Shown here: one piece after another, positions 5,757 to 9,157 of the stretch
Layout: each line of letters begins with the position of its first letter
Position numbering within the stretch: position 1 is the stretch's first letter
Source: Thermoguttaceae bacterium
Lineage (GTDB): Bacteria > Planctomycetota > Planctomycetia > Pirellulales > Thermoguttaceae
Reading direction: 5' to 3'
DNA length: 9,157 nucleotides
Assembly (NCBI GenBank): GCA_017454585.1
Contig: JAFTCU010000150.1
Span: 1 to 9,157 of the forward strand
The notes under the pieces: model-generated
Seen by the model: only the letters and a program-made list of their open reading frames with translations
What the model was told of the DNA's origin: nothing
The model's database searches: none
Program-made: the position numbers and the translations under genes

Positions 5757-6877
5757 TGTCATCGAAAATATTTTATCGAACATTCAAAAATATGGATGGT
5801 CCTGGGCTATGTCGTTTATGGAATCAAAGCTGGTATGCGAAAGTCAGGGGTGAAACGGTCGGAGATGATTCCTTTGATCAGTTCGTTGCTTCCAAACTGA
5901 TTTTTGATCCAAATCATCTTGTTGTTGCGGTAGAACCTCCGGATGAACCAGACCCTTGCGGCCTTTCTGACGGACGAATCATTGGTTATGCTCATGGCGG
6001 TTTTGGACCCAATCCGGAAATGAACGGTTGCGACCAATCGATCGGTTACATCGCAATGATGATTGTAGAACAACGGGAAGACCAGCAGGAAATATACCAG
6101 AGGCTCCTTTACGAGATGGAGAGGATCTTTTTTAGGTTGGGGATCCGTACTGTGTTTGCTGGCGCGGTCTATCCAAATGCTCCGTTTTACGTGGGACGGG
6201 TTTTCGGTTGTGAGTCAAATGGGATATTGGAAAACGATCCGTTTTTGCCGCCGGTTTTGCTCCGTAACCATTATATCGCCGTGGAGCGCTATCATATTTT
6301 AACCGTTATTTTGCGTAATAGTATCCCGCTTAATTTCAGTCAGCGTATTTTGGCTTCCCGGGTAGAAGTAGTGACGCGGGATGATTTATTCCAGAAAGAT
6401 CGGACTTACAGTGATTCCGGATCCGCTGCGAATGCCCGAGCGACGGAAATGCCGATTTCCCGCGAGTGGTGGGAAGTTTGTGCCCACTCAAATATGGACG
6501 ACTGGAAACATTATGTTTTACGGGATCGGGAAACAGGCGAGCCCATTGCGTGGGTTGGCGCAAGTACCATGGCCCGAAACGGTAAAAACACACTTTTGGG
6601 GCTGCATCACATATACGTCAAGCCGCAGTTTCGGCATCAGGGATATGCGAAGCTCCTTTTAACGCGTGTTTTGAACCTGCTTCAAAGAAATCATTCCAGT
6701 TGCCAGGTCGAACTTTTGGTTTCGGAAAAAAATTCTTCCGCGCTTCAAATATTTACGGGGCTCCATTTTGAGATCGCCTCCACCGGAAATGTTTACCGGC
6801 GTGACCTGCCGGCCGATTTTCCTGAAATGTTACCGATAGACTTCGGGCAGGAGAAAGGTGTGGAAGTTTATGCCTAA
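5756..6877 (+). CDS. Tandem GNAT-domain acetyltransferase
   Basis: The 373-residue, signal-free product appears to hold two GNAT folds. The C-terminal one (~205-355) has a clear acetyl-CoA motif A, LHHIYVKPQFRHQGYAKLLL (~283-302, Q/R-x-x-G-x-A type), followed by VELLVSEKNSSALQIFTGLHFE, the usual 'N..a..lY...GF' end. The N-terminal one (~5-165) has the right order of strands (IIGYAHGGFG, SIGYIAMMIVEQREDQQEIYQRLLYEMERIF, then APFYVGRVFGCE) but its pyrophosphate loop lacks the glycines, so it may be non-catalytic. GNATs move acetyl from acetyl-CoA to amines of small molecules, peptides or proteins; two-domain forms include mycothiol synthase, but no substrate can be assigned. It is coupled to the secreted gene upstream and overlaps the protease gene by eight bases. 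Confidence 0.85.
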   Translation: MSSKIFYRTFKNMDGPGLCRLWNQSWYAKVRGETVGDDSFDQFVASKLIFDPNHLVVAVEPPDEPDPCGLSDGRIIGYAHGGFGPNPEMNGCDQSIGYIAMMIVEQREDQQEIYQRLLYEMERIFFRLGIRTVFAGAVYPNAPFYVGRVFGCESNGILENDPFLPPVLLRNHYIAVERYHILTVILRNSIPLNFSQRILASRVEVVTRDDLFQKDRTYSDSGSAANARATEMPISREWWEVCAHSNMDDWKHYVLRDRETGEPIAWVGASTMARNGKNTLLGLHHIYVKPQFRHQGYAKLLLTRVLNLLQRNHSSCQVELLVSEKNSSALQIFTGLHFEIASTGNVYRRDLPADFPEMLPIDFGQEKGVEVYA

Positions 6878-8321
6878 GAGCCATATATACTGGATCCTTG
6901 TGACTTTTTTGGTTTCGCTTTTTTCAGCGTGGTGTGCCGATCCGTACGCCGGGACCTTTCGTTATGTCGTGAGGAAAGTCCGGAGTCGCGCGATCCGTCC
7001 CCTTTCGGAACGTGAGCTTTTCGACGCTGGCGTGGCAGGGCTTCTTGCGTCGGTGGACGAAAATTCCAGCTACATCCCCCCGAAACGCTACGAAAAACTG
7101 AACCAGGAATTTACCCAGGAGATTGGCTCCGTTGGCGTTTTGTTTTATCAGACCGCGGCACCTGGCAAAACGTGGGTCGGTTCGACGCTTCCGCGCTCGG
7201 CAGCTCGTCTTGGCGGGGTGCTTCCGGGAGACGAAATCATCGCGATCGACGGTTTTTCGCTCAAAAACGCCTCGTTTGAGGAGGTTTCCGCCAAACTTCA
7301 GGCTCCGGTTGGGACGGAAGTCTCACTGGAACTTTTTCGCCCCTCGGCACAGAAGAAACTTACGGTCATGCTCGTTTCCCAGCGTCAGACGGTTCCTTCT
7401 GTGACGGGTTTCGCCCGACAAAATGACGGAACGTGGAGTTTCCGCCTGCCGCAGATCCCGGGGAGTACCGACCTCAATAATAAAAAAATCCTTTACGTTC
7501 ACATTGAAAATTTCGGCGAAAAAACCGACTGGGAAATGCGTCAGATCCTGCGTCAGGGCGTTGCGGAAAATGCCGATGGACTTATTCTCGACCTTTCAGG
7601 AAACGGCGGCGGCTTACTGGATGCGGCGGTTGAGGTTTGCGGAATGTTTCTCCCTGAACCGACGAAGGGAAACTTATTTCCTTGTGTTTGGGTTGCAGGC
7701 CCCGAAAAAAAAGTCTCAGACTGGTTTCATCCCTGGTATTCGTTGATCGGTGTCGAAAAAAAAGGCATAGTTTCTCCTGAAAAGAGGATCTGGACGAAAC
7801 CCGTGGCGGTTTTGATCGACCGGAATACCGCCAGCGCGGCTGAAATCCTCGCCGCTTGCCTTCAGGATTATGGTGAAAATGGCCTTATTCAGACCGTATG
7901 TGTCGGAGAAAGAACCTACGGCAAAGGAACGATCCAGGAAATTTTTGACTTGGGACCCATCCCCGATGACCGGCGGCTGGAAAACGAAAGCGACCCGCGA
8001 ACGCTTTGGCAGAAAATCTGGCAGAAACCAAATCGGGGCGGATTCCGTATTTCAACCTCCATGTACCTTAGCCCGAACGGTCGGCTGATCCATCGTTTCC
8101 CGAATGCGAAGAAAACCGATGAGTGGGGTGTCTTCCCCAATCCGGGCTGGGAAGTGTCTCCGCAAGCCTCTCCACGCTGGCAGGCGAACAGGAAACAATT
8201 TGAGAAGGATCGGCAGGAGTTTGACCGTTTGCGTGATTCCGGCGCTTTGCCGCGGGAACAGTGGAGCGATGTTTACGAGTTTGATCCCACTTTAAAACGG
8301 GCCGTCGAGTTTTTTAAGTAA
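6870..8321 (+). CDS. Secreted PDZ-domain S41 peptidase (C-terminal processing protease family)
   Basis: The 483-residue product has a signal peptide (MPKSHIYWILVTFLVSLFSAWCA, ~1-23), a helical CTP N-terminal region (LFDAGVAGLLASVDENSSYIPP, ~50-71), a PDZ domain (~85-172, with GGVLPGDEIIAIDG) and the S41 core: DGLILDLSGNGGGLLDAAVE (~236-255), RNTASAAEILAACLQDYG with catalytic Ser322, and ERTYGKGTIQEI with Lys352 and Gln356 (Ser/Lys dyad). Ser-Lys spacing is 30 rather than the usual 25 because of a short insertion after LQDYG. GGFRISTSMYLSPNGRLIHR near the C-terminus is also typical. Such enzymes cut near C-termini of envelope proteins after PDZ recognition. ATG 6870 overlaps the preceding stop by eight bases with AAAGGTG upstream; an in-frame GTG at 6858 would add MWKF. 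The upstream secreted protein is a conceivable but unproven partner. Confidence 0.93.
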   Translation: MPKSHIYWILVTFLVSLFSAWCADPYAGTFRYVVRKVRSRAIRPLSERELFDAGVAGLLASVDENSSYIPPKRYEKLNQEFTQEIGSVGVLFYQTAAPGKTWVGSTLPRSAARLGGVLPGDEIIAIDGFSLKNASFEEVSAKLQAPVGTEVSLELFRPSAQKKLTVMLVSQRQTVPSVTGFARQNDGTWSFRLPQIPGSTDLNNKKILYVHIENFGEKTDWEMRQILRQGVAENADGLILDLSGNGGGLLDAAVEVCGMFLPEPTKGNLFPCVWVAGPEKKVSDWFHPWYSLIGVEKKGIVSPEKRIWTKPVAVLIDRNTASAAEILAACLQDYGENGLIQTVCVGERTYGKGTIQEIFDLGPIPDDRRLENESDPRTLWQKIWQKPNRGGFRISTSMYLSPNGRLIHRFPNAKKTDEWGVFPNPGWEVSPQASPRWQANRKQFEKDRQEFDRLRDSGALPREQWSDVYEFDPTLKRAVEFFK

Positions 8322-8341
8322 CGGTCAAAAACTTTCAATCA

Positions 8342-8370
8342 TTGAACAATCACTGAGTTTTTTCATTAAT
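8342..8370 (+). promoter_or_regulatory. Candidate promoter for serS
   Basis: TTGAAC (8342-8347) and ATTAAT (8365-8370) are 17 bases apart in the AT-rich gap before serS. Both hexamers match four of six consensus bases, so support is modest. No convincing terminator for the protease gene is visible in the same gap. Confidence 0.35.
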
Positions 8371-8396
8371 TTTATTTCCTTTATTCATTTTTAAAG

Positions 8397-8401
8397 AAGG
8401 A
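8397..8401 (+). promoter_or_regulatory. Ribosome binding site of serS
   Basis: AAGGA stands nine bases before the ATG at 8411, supporting that start. Confidence 0.65.
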
Positions 8402-8410
8402 CCTGATTTT

Positions 8411-9157
8411 ATGTTGGACCGTAAATTCATTCTGGAAAATCTGGAAGCGGTACGTCAGAACTGTGTCAATCGCAATGTGAACGTCGATCTGGACCGCTTC
8501 GCCGAGCTGGAAAATATGCGTAAGGACTTGCAGAAACAGTCCGAGGATCTGAACCGCCAGGCGAACGAGCTTTCCAAATCCATTGGAAAGGCCAAGGACG
8601 AAAACGAGCGCAACGACCTCAAGGAACAGGGGAAATCCCTCCGTGCCCAAAAAGCCGACGTGGACGAGAAACTCGTGGAAATCGCCTCGGAGCTGAACGT
8701 CATTCACGCGGCCATCCCGAACATGACGCACCCGGACGCGCCGATCGGGGTCGATGATAAAGACAATCTGGAGCTGATGCGTGGCGCCACGCCGATCCCG
8801 CAGTTTGATTTCGAACCGCTCGATCACGTCCAACTCGGCCAGAAGCTCGACCTGATCGACTTCGAGGCCGGTGCGCGTGTGGCCGGTTCCGGCTTCTACT
8901 TCCTGAAGAACGAGGCGGTCATTCTCGACCTGGCGCTTCAGATGTACGCCATGAACACGCTGATCCGCGACGGCTTCACCCCGATGAGCACCCCGGACCT
9001 TGCGAAGCAGTCGATCCTCCAGGGGACCGGCTTCAACCCCCGCGGAAACGAGACGCAGATCTACTCGATCGAGAACACGGACCTGAGCCTCATTGCGACG
9101 GCTGAGATCCCGCTCGGCGGTATGCTTGCGGGCGAAGTGGTCGATGCGGACGTCCTC
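8411..9157 (+). CDS. serS: Seryl-tRNA synthetase (N-terminal part, runs off right edge)
   Basis: The 249 residues in the window begin with the canonical MLDRKFILENLEAVRQN of SerRS. Residues ~28-105 form the long antiparallel coiled-coil arm (LDRFAELENMRKDLQKQSED and following) that grips the variable arm of tRNA-Ser. The hinge 'IPNMTHPDAPIG' follows, then the class II core: LDLIDFEAGARVAGSGFYFL, motif 1 region FTPMSTPDLAKQSILQGTGF, and TAEIPLGG, the Thr-Ala-Glu element that contacts serine. Motif 2 and 3 lie beyond the edge; full-length enzymes are about 420-430 residues. The enzyme charges tRNA-Ser, and tRNA-Sec where present, in the cytoplasm. It shows no sign of being a SerRS-like carrier-protein ligase, since the tRNA-binding arm is intact. 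It is probably a separate transcription unit from the protease gene. Confidence 0.97.
   Translation, partial: MLDRKFILENLEAVRQNCVNRNVNVDLDRFAELENMRKDLQKQSEDLNRQANELSKSIGKAKDENERNDLKEQGKSLRAQKADVDEKLVEIASELNVIHAAIPNMTHPDAPIGVDDKDNLELMRGATPIPQFDFEPLDHVQLGQKLDLIDFEAGARVAGSGFYFLKNEAVILDLALQMYAMNTLIRDGFTPMSTPDLAKQSILQGTGFNPRGNETQIYSIENTDLSLIATAEIPLGGMLAGEVVDADVL

Noticed and set aside
8322..8365. ATTGAACAAT plus a run of T as a terminator after the protease gene
   Set aside because: The stem is only four base pairs of mostly A/T and is separated from the T-run.
8381..8833. 150-codon minus-strand open frame opposite serS
   Set aside because: It is antisense to the well-conserved SerRS coiled-coil arm, whose coding explains the open frame.

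Overview
The window looks like a chromosomal segment of a planctomycete, most plausibly a Pirellulales-like lineage with moderate GC. This rests on three things: the style of the proteins (an ApbE with an N-terminal NRRSFL motif, a secreted protein carrying the 'LDSDxFxxRrxA...LrdmG...sxEVerRl' segment common in planctomycete secreted proteins, and a secreted GH106-type rhamnosidase), the mixture of Shine-Dalgarno and SD-less starts, and loosely packed genes. No rRNA, tRNA, CRISPR array, transposase or phage gene was seen. The taxonomic call is inference from protein style, not from a marker tree.

Layout: (1) The left edge to 1111, on the minus strand, holds the N-terminal ~370 residues of a secreted GH106-family alpha-L-rhamnosidase-like glycoside hydrolase; its 3' part lies beyond the window. 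(2) A 252-bp divergent intergenic region (1112-1363) carries two good sigma70-type promoters pointing in opposite directions, one for the hydrolase and one for ruvC. (3) ruvC (Holliday-junction resolvase) and, after a 180-bp gap with an AT-rich promoter-like stretch, dnaB (replicative helicase) follow on the plus strand. (4) A gap of 119 bp between dnaB and apbE is almost filled by a large imperfect inverted repeat whose arms are tandem heptamers (TGAATAA and its complement). (5) apbE (FAD:protein FMN transferase) follows. (6) Three closely packed plus-strand genes come next: an unrecognised secreted protein, a tandem GNAT-domain protein (1-nt overlap, perfect AGGAGG) and a secreted PDZ/S41 C-terminal processing protease (8-nt overlap). 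They form an apparent operon. (7) serS (seryl-tRNA synthetase) begins after an 89-bp gap with its own possible promoter and runs off the right edge.

How the genes relate: ruvC, dnaB and serS are housekeeping information-processing genes. The GH106 protein is a catabolic exoenzyme on an independent divergent transcript. The overlapping secreted protein/GNAT/S41 trio is the least explained part: two exported proteins bracket a cytoplasmic two-domain acetyltransferase, and the tight overlaps suggest co-translation, but no pathway can be named from the sequence. I found no clear new defence or mobile system. The best candidates for something undescribed are the inverted heptamer array and the uncharacterised operon.
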